6,086 bases of DNA from Chloroflexota bacterium (GTDB lineage Bacteria > Chloroflexota > Limnocylindria > Limnocylindrales > CSP1-4). The stretch spans positions 1 through 6,086 of the forward strand of contig JACCVB010000038.1 in the NCBI GenBank assembly GCA_013698385.1, given 5' to 3'. The notes beneath the pieces are model-generated. The model had not been told where the DNA came from. It saw only the letters and a list, made by a program, of their open reading frames with translations, and ran no database searches. Shown here in pieces: positions 1 to 5,501 of this stretch. Position numbers and translations under genes: made by a program. How positions within the stretch are numbered: position 1 is the first letter of the stretch; every line of letters begins with the position of its first letter.

Positions 1-153
1 CGTCGCGCGTACACCCTGAGCGAGGTGGTCACGATGGTGCAGCGCGCCGGCATGCGTGTCGTCCACACGGAGCGTGGCTTCCTGGGTCACCGCTGGGCGA
101 TCGCGGCCGAACCCGCCACCCCGCCACGGGTCTCCGAGCGCCGACCGTCGTGA
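1..153 (+). CDS. Probable SAM-dependent methyltransferase, C-terminal end (partial)
   Basis: An open frame runs from the window edge to a TGA at 151-153, giving the last 50 residues of a protein whose start lies upstream. The visible part reads YTLSEVVTMVQRAGMRVVHTE followed by a strand-like GHRWAIAAE. This is the pattern of the last helix and final beta-hairpin of class I SAM-dependent methyltransferases, where a Tyr/Ser 'sleeper' loop, an amphipathic helix ending in AG(M/F) and two beta-strands close the Rossmann-like sheet. The SAM-binding motifs would be outside the window, so the assignment rests on the C-terminal pattern only. The last ~13 residues are Pro/Arg-rich and probably disordered. 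The stop overlaps the GTG of the flavoenzyme gene in a GTGA tetranucleotide, which suggests a shared transcript and pathway. A methyltransferase next to an oxidoreductase and a cyclase-fold protein would fit O- or C-methylation of a small aromatic or polyketide product; that is inference. Confidence 0.55.
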   Translation, partial: RRAYTLSEVVTMVQRAGMRVVHTERGFLGHRWAIAAEPATPPRVSERRPS

Positions 154-1391
154 CCGGCGCGGAGCGAGTCGATGTCGCGATCATCGGAGGGGGCCAGGCC
201 GGCGCCTGCCTCGCCTCGCGCCTCGCACGTCGCGGCATCGAGGTCGTCGTGCTCGAGCGCTCGCTCAACTGGCGGTGGCACGCGGCCGGCGTCTTCTCCT
301 CGCCAGCCGCGATGGATGCCCTTCGTCGCGTCGGTGTCTCCGAGGAGGTCCTCGCCCGGGTCGCCCGCCCGATCCCGGCGCTTCGCCTGGAAACACCCGG
401 CGGGGCGACCGTTGGCCTGACCTACGGCCATGACCGAGGTGGCCCGCCGGCCATCGGCTTCGATCGCTCGGCCCTGGACCCAGCGCTCCTGGAACTCGCC
501 CGGGCCGCCGGCGCGGATGTGCGTCTGGGCACGACCGTTACGTCGGTGCAGCTGGGGGGCGGCCGCGCCCCAGCCATGCTCACGCTGCGAACCGGGACCG
601 GCACGACCACGGTCCACGCCAGGGTCGTAATCGGGGCCGATGGCCCGCACTCCATCGTGGCCCGCGAAGCCGGCGTCGCGCGTCCGGCCCGACTCGCGAC
701 CCGGGTCGGCCTCACCCACCATCTCGCCGATCCACGCGCCGACGACGAACCCGTTGACGGGCGGATGCAGATCCTTCCTGACGGCTACGTCGGGATCGCG
801 CCGGTTCCCAGTGGGCGGGTCAACATCGGGATCGTGCTCGGACGTTCGTGGCGGCCACGGCTGGCCCGCGAGGGGGCGGCCCGCGTCGCCGCCTCGATCG
901 AGGGCACCATCCCCGCAACGCCGCACGACGTTGCCCCGTGGCGCGGTGCCGCTACCTGCGACCCGATCGCGGGCGCCTCCCCATTGGGCGGCCGCGTGAC
1001 CCGCCGGGCCGGTCTTGGCTGGTTCCTCGTCGGCGATGCGGCGGGCTTCCTCGATCCGTTCACCGGTGAAGGGATCCACCGCGCGCTGGTCTCGACCGAG
1101 CTCGCCGCGGCCGCCATCCGGGCGGCGCTCACCGGACGATCCACCGCCGCGGCCGCCGCCGATGCCGCCGGTGCCTATGACCGAGCCATGCGCCGACGCT
1201 TCGCCACGAAGGATGCCGTGACGTGGCTCGTGCAGGCCTTCCTGGCCCGGCCCGTCCTGTTCGAATACGTCGCCCGTCGACTCGCAACGCGGGGCGACGC
1301 GCGTGCGACGATGGGTCTCGTGATGGGCGACCTGATCCCGGCATCGCGTGCCCTCGATCCGCGGCTCCTTGCCGCGGTTCTCGCCCCGTGA
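150..1391 (+). CDS. FAD-dependent oxidoreductase (geranylgeranyl reductase / aromatic hydroxylase superfamily)
   Basis: This is a 413-residue flavoprotein of the usual length for this family. The N-terminus carries a dinucleotide-binding Rossmann motif, VDVAIIGGGQAGACLASRL (GGGQAG at residues 13-18), with Glu36 ending the second strand to hold the FAD ribose. A second FAD/NAD(P) motif, IGADGPHSIVAR, is at about 161-172. The third, LVGDAAGFLDPFTGEGIHRA, is at about 293-312 with GD at 295-296, the usual site contacting the FAD phosphate and ribityl chain. These three motifs define the PHBH-fold group that includes geranylgeranyl reductases, epoxidases and aromatic hydroxylases. The 'WRWHAAGVFSSPAAMDALRR' segment (42-61) may be a subfamily trait and contributes to the active-site side. 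The reaction could be double-bond reduction or hydroxylation; sequence alone does not separate them. The enzyme is probably cytosolic. The start is GTG at 150, which overlaps the preceding stop and places the glycine motif near the N-terminus as expected. No clear Shine-Dalgarno precedes it, so translation is probably coupled. Confidence 0.87.
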   Translation: MTGAERVDVAIIGGGQAGACLASRLARRGIEVVVLERSLNWRWHAAGVFSSPAAMDALRRVGVSEEVLARVARPIPALRLETPGGATVGLTYGHDRGGPPAIGFDRSALDPALLELARAAGADVRLGTTVTSVQLGGGRAPAMLTLRTGTGTTTVHARVVIGADGPHSIVAREAGVARPARLATRVGLTHHLADPRADDEPVDGRMQILPDGYVGIAPVPSGRVNIGIVLGRSWRPRLAREGAARVAASIEGTIPATPHDVAPWRGAATCDPIAGASPLGGRVTRRAGLGWFLVGDAAGFLDPFTGEGIHRALVSTELAAAAIRAALTGRSTAAAAADAAGAYDRAMRRRFATKDAVTWLVQAFLARPVLFEYVARRLATRGDARATMGLVMGDLIPASRALDPRLLAAVLAP

Positions 1392-1819
1392 GCGGCGTCG
1401 GTCGCACCCGCGTCGCGGCGTACGCGCTGTGCCAGGACGAGGTCGGCCGGGTCCTTCTATGCCACCTCGCGCCGTCGGTCGGGGTTGGCGACCTGTGGAC
1501 CCTGCCGGGCGGCGGCATCGACTTCGGAGAAGCGCCGGGCGACGCCGTCATTCGCGAGCTCACGGAGGAGACGGGCCTGACCGGGCGGCTGGGCCAGCTG
1601 CTCGATGTCGGGGACCGGCTGTTCGGAGCCGACGCGACCGGCGATCGACTGCACGCGATCCGGATCGTGTACCAGGTGGATGATCTCCAGGGCGCACTGA
1701 CGAGCGAGCGCGATGGGACGACCGACGCGTGCCGCTGGGTCACTCGCGAAGAGGCGAGCCGGATGCCTCTGGTAGAGTTCGCCCGGCGCGCCCTCCGCCT
1801 GAGGGGCAGCGATGCATAG
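1388..1819 (+). CDS. Nudix hydrolase
   Basis: This is a 143-residue single-domain Nudix protein, the normal size. The Nudix box is perfect: G(x5)E(x7)REUxEExGU occurs at residues 42-64 (GGIDFGE ... RELTEETGL), with the metal-binding Glu residues at 57, 60 and 61. The flanking VGVGDLWTLPGGG strand is also typical. Nudix enzymes cleave nucleoside- or other diphosphate linkages (NDP-X) with Mg2+, but the substrate cannot be told; no ADP-ribose, NADH or CoA pyrophosphatase signature was recognised. The open frame reaches back to 1223, but that extension would overlap the flavoenzyme by ~170 bases. GTG at 1388 gives a normal N-terminus (VGRTRVAAYALC) and a GTGA overlap with the previous stop, so it was chosen. 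The gene overlaps the next by 8 bases. In a biosynthetic operon it may act on an activated phosphate intermediate or be simple housekeeping; neither is shown. Confidence 0.92.
   Translation: MSGVGRTRVAAYALCQDEVGRVLLCHLAPSVGVGDLWTLPGGGIDFGEAPGDAVIRELTEETGLTGRLGQLLDVGDRLFGADATGDRLHAIRIVYQVDDLQGALTSERDGTTDACRWVTREEASRMPLVEFARRALRLRGSDA
1801..1806 (+). promoter_or_regulatory. Ribosome binding site for the SRPBCC gene
   Basis: GAGGGG lies five bases before the ATG at 1812, inside the end of the Nudix gene. It is the only start in the plus-strand run with a clear purine-rich Shine-Dalgarno and the only one using ATG. This supports the chosen start and suggests the SRPBCC protein is initiated partly independently of upstream translation. 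Confidence 0.55.
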
Positions 1820-2303
1820 CGAGATCGCGATCGACATCGATGCACCCGCCGACCTCGTCTTCGCGCTCGCGCACGATGTCCGGCGCTGGTCGTCGCTCCT
1901 CCCGCATTACCTCCGCTCGCGATCGATCGACGGAACGCTGGGCGACGGCCGGCGGTCCGACGAGCAGCCCGAATCCCGCGTGATCGAGTTCGTGGCGCGA
2001 AGACCGGTCATCCCGTGGCTGGGCCTGGATCTGCCGGTGGCCTGGCGCTCGCGAACCTGGCACGACGCAGCCACCCGCCGCCTGCGGTTCCATCACACGG
2101 CCGGCGTCACCCGCGGCATGGACGTCACCTGGCGGATCGAGCCGACCGGTCCGGCGTCCTGCCATGTCGTGATCGACCATGACTTCGCCCCACGCCTGCC
2201 GTTCGTCGCCGCGATCGTGGATCGCTGGTTCACCCGACCGATCGCCGGTCGGACGCTGGCCACCTTCAGGGCCCTGGCCGAAACGGTCCACGGCACCCCG
2301 TGA
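1812..2303 (+). CDS. SRPBCC family protein (polyketide cyclase/dehydratase-like)
   Basis: This 163-residue protein matches the START/Bet v1 helix-grip pattern. An N-terminal strand, HSEIAIDIDAPADLVFALA, is followed by a helix with the typical 'DVRRWSSLLPHY' (22-33). Later comes a long set of beta-strands including RFHHTAGVTRGMDVTWRI (92-109) and CHVVIDHDF (117-125), then a long C-terminal helix ending in TLATFRALAE (148-157). The family forms a deep hydrophobic cavity for lipids or polyketides. Members near ketosynthases act as aromatases/cyclases, but others only bind ligands. No signal peptide or membrane segment is visible, so it should be cytosolic. The ATG start overlaps the Nudix stop by 8 bases and has a good GAGGGG upstream. 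The gene ends in a GTGA overlap with the ketosynthase gene, which makes a role on the ketosynthase product likely but unproven. Confidence 0.82.
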   Translation: MHSEIAIDIDAPADLVFALAHDVRRWSSLLPHYLRSRSIDGTLGDGRRSDEQPESRVIEFVARRPVIPWLGLDLPVAWRSRTWHDAATRRLRFHHTAGVTRGMDVTWRIEPTGPASCHVVIDHDFAPRLPFVAAIVDRWFTRPIAGRTLATFRALAETVHGTP

Positions 2304-3562
2304 GCGAACGTCGGCGAGTCTGGATCACGGGGATCGGCGTCGTCACGGCCATCGGGACAGGCGTGGAGGCGTTCCGGGCGGGACTCCGGGCTGGCCAGTC
2401 CCCGATCAAGCGGCTCGATCGGTTCGACCCCGCCCAGTTCCGTTCCCAGATCGCCGCCCAGGTGGACGGATTCGACCCGCTCGCCTGGATGTCGCCCAAG
2501 ACCGCGCGCCAGCTTGACCGCTTCAGCCAGTTCGGCCTCGTCGCGGGACGGCTCGCCCTTGATGATGCGCGACTCGTCCCGGGCGTGGACAACGGCGCCC
2601 ATCCCGAGCGGATCGGGATCTACCTCGGCAGCGCGCTCGGGGGCATCGCCTACGCCGAGGAGCAGCACGAGCGCTATCTCGCGAAGGGCATCCGGCAGGT
2701 CGCACCGAACCTCGCCCTGGCCGTGTTCGGTGGCGCGGCGCCGGCCAACCTCGGCATCTCCCTGGACGTGCGCGGACCGATCCTGTCGACCGCCAACTCG
2801 TGTGCCTCGGGCGCCGTCGCGCTCGGTGAGGCGCTGGGCGACCTGCGCGAAGGCAGGGTCGATGCGGCGATCGCGGGCGGCTGCGAGATCCCGCTGTCGC
2901 CTCTCGCGTTCGGCGCGTTCGACATCATCCGCGCGCTCTCGTCGGGACGGAATGACGATCCTGGCCACGCCGCCAGACCATTCGATATCGGGCGCGACGG
3001 CTTCGTCCTGGGCGAAGGTGCCGCGCTCCTGGTCCTCGAGGAGGCCGAAGCCGCCGCTCGCCGCGGGGCCACGCCCTATGCCGAGTTGCTGGGGTACGGC
3101 GCGACCTCCGATGCCCATCACATGGTCCAGCCGCGGGCCGACGGCCGGGAGGCCGCCCGTGCGGCGACGATCGCCCTGGCGGACGGCGCCACGGACGCCG
3201 ACGCGATCGATTACGTCAACGCCCACGCGTCCTCGACCCCGATCGGCGACCTCGCCGAAGCGCGCGCGATCGCGACGGCGCTTGGCGAACGAGAGGCCAC
3301 GGTCCCGGTCAGCGGCACCAAGGCGCTGTACGGCCACCCGCTCGGAGCCTCCGGCGCGATCGAGGCCGCCATCTGCGCCCTGACCATCACGGACGGCTGG
3401 GCGCCCGCTTCGGCGAACCTCGTCGAGCCGGATCCCGAGGTGGCCGCCCTGCTGCCGGGGATCCTGCGGTCGGGCCGCAGCGGAACCTACCGACGGGTGC
3501 TGAGCACCTCGTTCGGCTTCGGTGGCCTGAATGCCGCCCTCGTGTTCGGCGCAGTCGACTGA
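2300..3562 (+). CDS. Beta-ketoacyl-ACP synthase family protein (FabF/KAS II-like)
   Basis: This 420-residue condensing enzyme has the length of FabF. The N-terminal RRVWITGIGVVTAIGTGVEAF is the classic KAS II opening. The nucleophile is Cys168 in STANSCASGAVALGEA; His309 is in YVNAHASSTPIGD; Lys341 and His346 are in GTKALYGHPLGASGAIEA; the glycine-rich loop SFGFGGLNAALVF is at 404-416. The catalytic Cys-His-Lys-His set is complete, so it should catalyse decarboxylative Claisen condensation of an acyl group with malonyl-ACP. Several usual FabF residues differ: NSCASG for TACASG, NAHASSTP for NAHGTSTP, KALYGH for KSMTGH, GGLN for GGTN. It is therefore probably a specialised paralogue rather than the housekeeping FabF. 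No acyl carrier protein, ketoreductase or chain-length factor gene is visible alongside. The start is GTG at 2300 in a GTGA overlap with the SRPBCC stop. The final 76 bases overlap the oppositely oriented exporter gene. Confidence 0.93.
   Translation: MSERRRVWITGIGVVTAIGTGVEAFRAGLRAGQSPIKRLDRFDPAQFRSQIAAQVDGFDPLAWMSPKTARQLDRFSQFGLVAGRLALDDARLVPGVDNGAHPERIGIYLGSALGGIAYAEEQHERYLAKGIRQVAPNLALAVFGGAAPANLGISLDVRGPILSTANSCASGAVALGEALGDLREGRVDAAIAGGCEIPLSPLAFGAFDIIRALSSGRNDDPGHAARPFDIGRDGFVLGEGAALLVLEEAEAAARRGATPYAELLGYGATSDAHHMVQPRADGREAARAATIALADGATDADAIDYVNAHASSTPIGDLAEARAIATALGEREATVPVSGTKALYGHPLGASGAIEAAICALTITDGWAPASANLVEPDPEVAALLPGILRSGRSGTYRRVLSTSFGFGGLNAALVFGAVD
3487..3562. other. Convergent antisense overlap of the ketosynthase and MFS genes
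   Basis: The plus-strand ketosynthase stop (TGA, 3560-3562) lies beyond the minus-strand exporter stop (TAG, read from 3489 to 3487), so 76 bases code on both strands. On the plus strand they encode the conserved SFGFGGLNAALVF end of the ketosynthase. On the minus strand they encode the non-conserved hydrophilic tail of the exporter after its last membrane helix. No hairpin with a T-run is visible between the two operons. Confidence 0.85.
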
Positions 3563-4842
3563 GCGTCGGTAATCGGGCGCCGGCGAGCGCTCCGGATCCG
3601 CTGATACCAGACCAGCGCCAGCCCGCCGACCACCAGCGACAGCACGCCACCGACCGCCAGGGTGATCGGGATCCCGACCACGGATGCGAGCGCACCCATG
3701 GCGATCCCGCCGACCGGCATGGACGCGCTGAAGACCGTCGTGTAGACGCTCATGACCCGGCCGCGCAATCCGTCCGGGACCGCGACCTGGATCGCGGCGT
3801 TCGCCGTCGCGGCCATCGCGATGCCGCCCGCGCCGACCGGCACGAGCAGGAGCATGGACAGCGGGAATGAGGTCGAGGCGGCAAGCGCGACCGATGCGAC
3901 CCCGAGCACGACCGCCCCGGCGCCGATCCAGACCGGTCGCGGCCGGCCCCCCGCGACGAGGGCCACGGCCGCCGCCAGGGCACCGACCCCGGTCGCGGTC
4001 ATCAGGAACCCGTAGCCTGCCGCGTCACTCTTGAGGACTCCTGCGGCAAGGGGCGGCACCAGGACGCTGAAGTTCATGCCGAGCGTGGCGACCAGGCCCA
4101 CGACGACGATGGACATGAGCACGATCGGGGTGTTGCGGACGAAGCGCAGCCCTTCGGCCAGGTTCGACCCGACCTCCGCCACGGATCGAGGACGCGGGAT
4201 GCGTGCCGGCAGGTGCAGTTCGTCATCTCGCATCCGGGACAGGCCGATCAGGACGGCCAGGAAACTCAGGCCGTTGATCGCGAAGGCGGCCGCGATCCCG
4301 AAGGCGCCGATCGTGAGACCCGCCACCGCCGGACCCACGACCCGTGCGCCATTGAGCATCGCCGAGTTGAGCGCGACCGCGTTGCCGACGTCCCGCGGCC
4401 CGACCATCTCGATCGCGAACGCCTGCCGAACCGGCATCTCGATCGCATTGGCGCAACCGAGCAGGACGGCCAGCACGAGGACCATCCAGATCTGGACCAG
4501 CCCGGTCACGGTCAGGATGGCGAGGACGAGTGCCAGCATCATCATCACGGCCTCGACGACCATCAGGGTCTGCCGCTTGGGCAGGACGTCGGCCAGGATC
4601 CCGGCGAACAGGCCAAGGACCATGACCGGCAGGAACTGAGCCGCCGTCACCACGCCGAGCCAGAGCGGGTCGCCGCCGCTGAGCTGGAGCACGAGCCAGG
4701 ACTGGGACACCTGCTGCATCCAGGTGCCGATGAGCGAGATGGCCTGTCCGCTGAAGAACAGTCGATAGTTGCGATGACGGAAGGCGTTCATGCCGCGGGT
4801 GGACATCACGCGCCGTCGAGCCGACGCGGTGGGATCGGTCAT
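3487..4842 (-). CDS. MFS transporter (MFS_3 / EntS-like drug or metabolite exporter)
   Basis: This 451-residue integral membrane protein has about 12 hydrophobic helices. The opening FRHRNYRLFFSGQAISLIGTWMQQVSQSWL (21-50) is typical of the MFS_3/EntS-type exporters. Motif A-like GILADVLPKRQ (81-91) lies in the first cytoplasmic loop, 'EMPVRQAFAIEMV' (135-147) follows, and VPDGLRGRVMSVYTTVF (355-371) mirrors it in the second half. These proteins use the proton gradient to export drugs, siderophores or other small molecules from the inner (plasma) membrane. The hydrophilic tail from ~418 to 451 is unusual in sequence and is encoded antisense to the ketosynthase gene. The start is ATG at 4842, sharing ATGA with the MerR stop; Met13 and Met18 are possible alternative starts that would trim only a cytoplasmic leader. 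Coupling to MerR implies ligand-induced efflux. The substrate is unknown. Confidence 0.9.
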   Translation of the reverse strand: MTDPTASARRRVMSTRGMNAFRHRNYRLFFSGQAISLIGTWMQQVSQSWLVLQLSGGDPLWLGVVTAAQFLPVMVLGLFAGILADVLPKRQTLMVVEAVMMMLALVLAILTVTGLVQIWMVLVLAVLLGCANAIEMPVRQAFAIEMVGPRDVGNAVALNSAMLNGARVVGPAVAGLTIGAFGIAAAFAINGLSFLAVLIGLSRMRDDELHLPARIPRPRSVAEVGSNLAEGLRFVRNTPIVLMSIVVVGLVATLGMNFSVLVPPLAAGVLKSDAAGYGFLMTATGVGALAAAVALVAGGRPRPVWIGAGAVVLGVASVALAASTSFPLSMLLLVPVGAGGIAMAATANAAIQVAVPDGLRGRVMSVYTTVFSASMPVGGIAMGALASVVGIPITLAVGGVLSLVVGGLALVWYQRIRSARRRPITDAQSTAPNTRAAFRPPKPNEVLSTRR

Positions 4843-5381
4843 CGGCTCGGGTCCGTGCCCTCGCCGCCGGGATGCGGGTGCGCGCCGCTGCCGGGATGCG
4901 GGTCCCGGCCACCGTCCAGCTCGGCCATGTGGGCGTCGAGGTGCCGCCGACGGCCCCGGGCGGCATCGATCATCTCGGTCAGCCGAGCGGCCTTCTCTTC
5001 GAGCGTCGCGATCTGGCGATCGACCCGCGCCTGCGCGTCGACGATGAGCGTCCTGCGCTCATCGAGGTCGGTCGTCGAGCGGAAGCGCTCACGGTTGCGT
5101 TCGCGGGCGACATCGTCCTCGAGCAGCTGGCCGATCTGGGCTAGGGAGAACCCGGCGTCGTCGCGCAGGCTCCGAATGAACCGAAGCCGCTCGAGATCGC
5201 TGGCATCGAACAGCCGGTACGCCCCGTCCGACCGCGCGGCCGGCTCCAACAGGCCCATCTCTTCGTAGTAGCGGATGGCCCGCGTCGTTAAGCCGGTCTC
5301 GGCCGCGACCTCCTGGATCCGCAGCAGACGCTCGGTTCCTGCAGGAGGCAGGATGGGCGTGGATGCGGTCGCGTCGGTCAC
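4839..5381 (-). CDS. MerR-family transcriptional regulator
   Basis: This 180-residue regulator has a winged-helix DNA-binding domain at about residues 19-86: LLRIQEVAAETGLTTRAIRYY forms the HTH, followed by EEMGLLEPAARSDGAYRLFDASDLERLRFI, the first wing and second helix pair of MerR proteins. A charged helical stretch at about 105-150 should be the antiparallel coiled coil for dimerisation. The protein has no cysteine, which argues against a MerR/ZntR/CueR-type thiol metal sensor, and it lacks a large drug-binding domain like that of BmrR. The C-terminal tail (about 158-180) is rich in Asp, His, Pro and Gly and holds a duplicated 8-residue unit. The start is GTG at 5381, six bases after a TATCAT -10 element, so the mRNA is probably leaderless; no Shine-Dalgarno is seen. 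It is co-transcribed with the MFS exporter (ATGA overlap) and probably controls that operon from the upstream palindrome. Confidence 0.92.
   Translation of the reverse strand: MTDATASTPILPPAGTERLLRIQEVAAETGLTTRAIRYYEEMGLLEPAARSDGAYRLFDASDLERLRFIRSLRDDAGFSLAQIGQLLEDDVARERNRERFRSTTDLDERRTLIVDAQARVDRQIATLEEKAARLTEMIDAARGRRRHLDAHMAELDGGRDPHPGSGAHPHPGGEGTDPSR
4862..4903 (-). repeat. 24-bp-period direct duplication in the 3' end of merR
   Basis: The 18-base segments at 4862-4879 and 4886-4903 differ at one base, and the shared core GCCGGGATGCGGGT occurs at 4866-4879 and 4890-4903. The period is 24 bases, exactly eight codons, so the reading frame is kept. Read on the minus strand it encodes two units, DPHPGSGA and HPHPGGEG (residues 160-175). 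Confidence 0.8.
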
Positions 5382-5387
5382 TCTGGG

Positions 5388-5416
5388 ATGATACTAGACC
5401 TTGACGTTGACGTAAA
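5388..5416 (-). promoter_or_regulatory. Probable sigma-70-type promoter of the merR-MFS operon (leaderless)
   Basis: On the minus strand TTTACG (5416-5411) and TATCAT (5393-5388) are separated by 17 bases; the -10 matches TATAAT at five of six positions and the -35 matches TTGACA at four. The -10 ends six bases before the GTG start, so transcription would begin about at the start codon and give a leaderless mRNA. An alternative reading uses TTGCTA (5425-5420) and TAGTAT (5396-5391) with a 23-base spacer, which is long even for MerR-type promoters. Confidence 0.5.
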
Positions 5417-5419
5417 GGT
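5398..5419. promoter_or_regulatory. Probable MerR operator (22-bp imperfect palindrome)
   Basis: ACCTTGACGTTGACGTAAAGGT matches its own reverse complement at 18 of 22 positions, with ACCTT/AAGGT outer arms and ACGT inner blocks. It overlaps the proposed -35 and spacer of the merR-MFS promoter. MerR proteins classically bind such palindromes in the promoter spacer and twist the DNA to activate transcription, so this is the natural operator for the adjacent regulator. The assignment is by position and symmetry; binding has not been shown. Confidence 0.65.
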
Positions 5420-5501
5420 TAGCAAGTTGGCGGCCGGGGGTCGCGTGTCGCGGGAGAGGCGCGCGTGTCGTCGACCCGGACCGGCGACCCTGTCTGGCTG
5501 T

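Larger units (their letters stand above)
5382..5501. other. Intergenic region between deoC and merR
   Basis: This is the only sizeable non-coding stretch (120 bases). The merR-proximal part holds the promoter and palindrome. The deoC-proximal part holds a 9-base direct repeat CGCGTGTCG at 5442-5450 and 5462-5470, and GGGTCG (5438-5443) facing CGACCC (5472-5477), which could pair around a 28-base loop. No T-run follows, so a factor-independent terminator for deoC is not supported. Confidence 0.6.

Noticed and set aside
97..104. GCGATCGC octamers (97-104 and 3266-3273) as a HIP1-like dispersed repeat
   Set aside because: Only two copies were noticed, and GATCG-rich words are expected in such GC-rich coding DNA.
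87..1079. Long minus-strand open frame (330 codons) opposite the flavoenzyme gene
   Set aside because: Low-complexity translation with no fold signature; the plus-strand gene has three conserved FAD motifs.
1223..1387. N-terminal extension of the Nudix protein
   Set aside because: The added ~55 residues are Arg/Pro-rich, overlap the end of the flavoenzyme, and precede the normal Nudix start; GTG at 1388 fits the operon's GTGA pattern.
2093..3337. Long minus-strand open frame (414 codons) opposite the SRPBCC and ketosynthase genes
   Set aside because: It is a high-GC shadow frame: Arg/Asp/Gly-rich, no recognisable domain, and opposite a ketosynthase with all motifs intact.
1..3562. Classical type II aromatic polyketide cluster
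   Set aside because: A type II system needs a KSalpha/chain-length-factor pair and an ACP; only one ketosynthase is present and the remaining genes are not specific enough.
4213..5268. Plus-strand open frame (351 codons) opposite the exporter and MerR genes
   Set aside because: It spans two real minus-strand genes and its translation is low-complexity His/Asp/Gln-, then Arg/Ser-rich, as expected from an antisense frame.
5401..5412. Tandem TTGACG on the plus strand as -35 elements of a rightward promoter
   Set aside because: No matching -10 at proper spacing and no plus-strand gene downstream; the TTGACG copies are explained as arms of the palindrome.
5438..5488. Possible rho-independent terminator downstream of deoC
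   Set aside because: Only weak GC-rich pairings with a long loop or bulges and no T-run on the minus strand.
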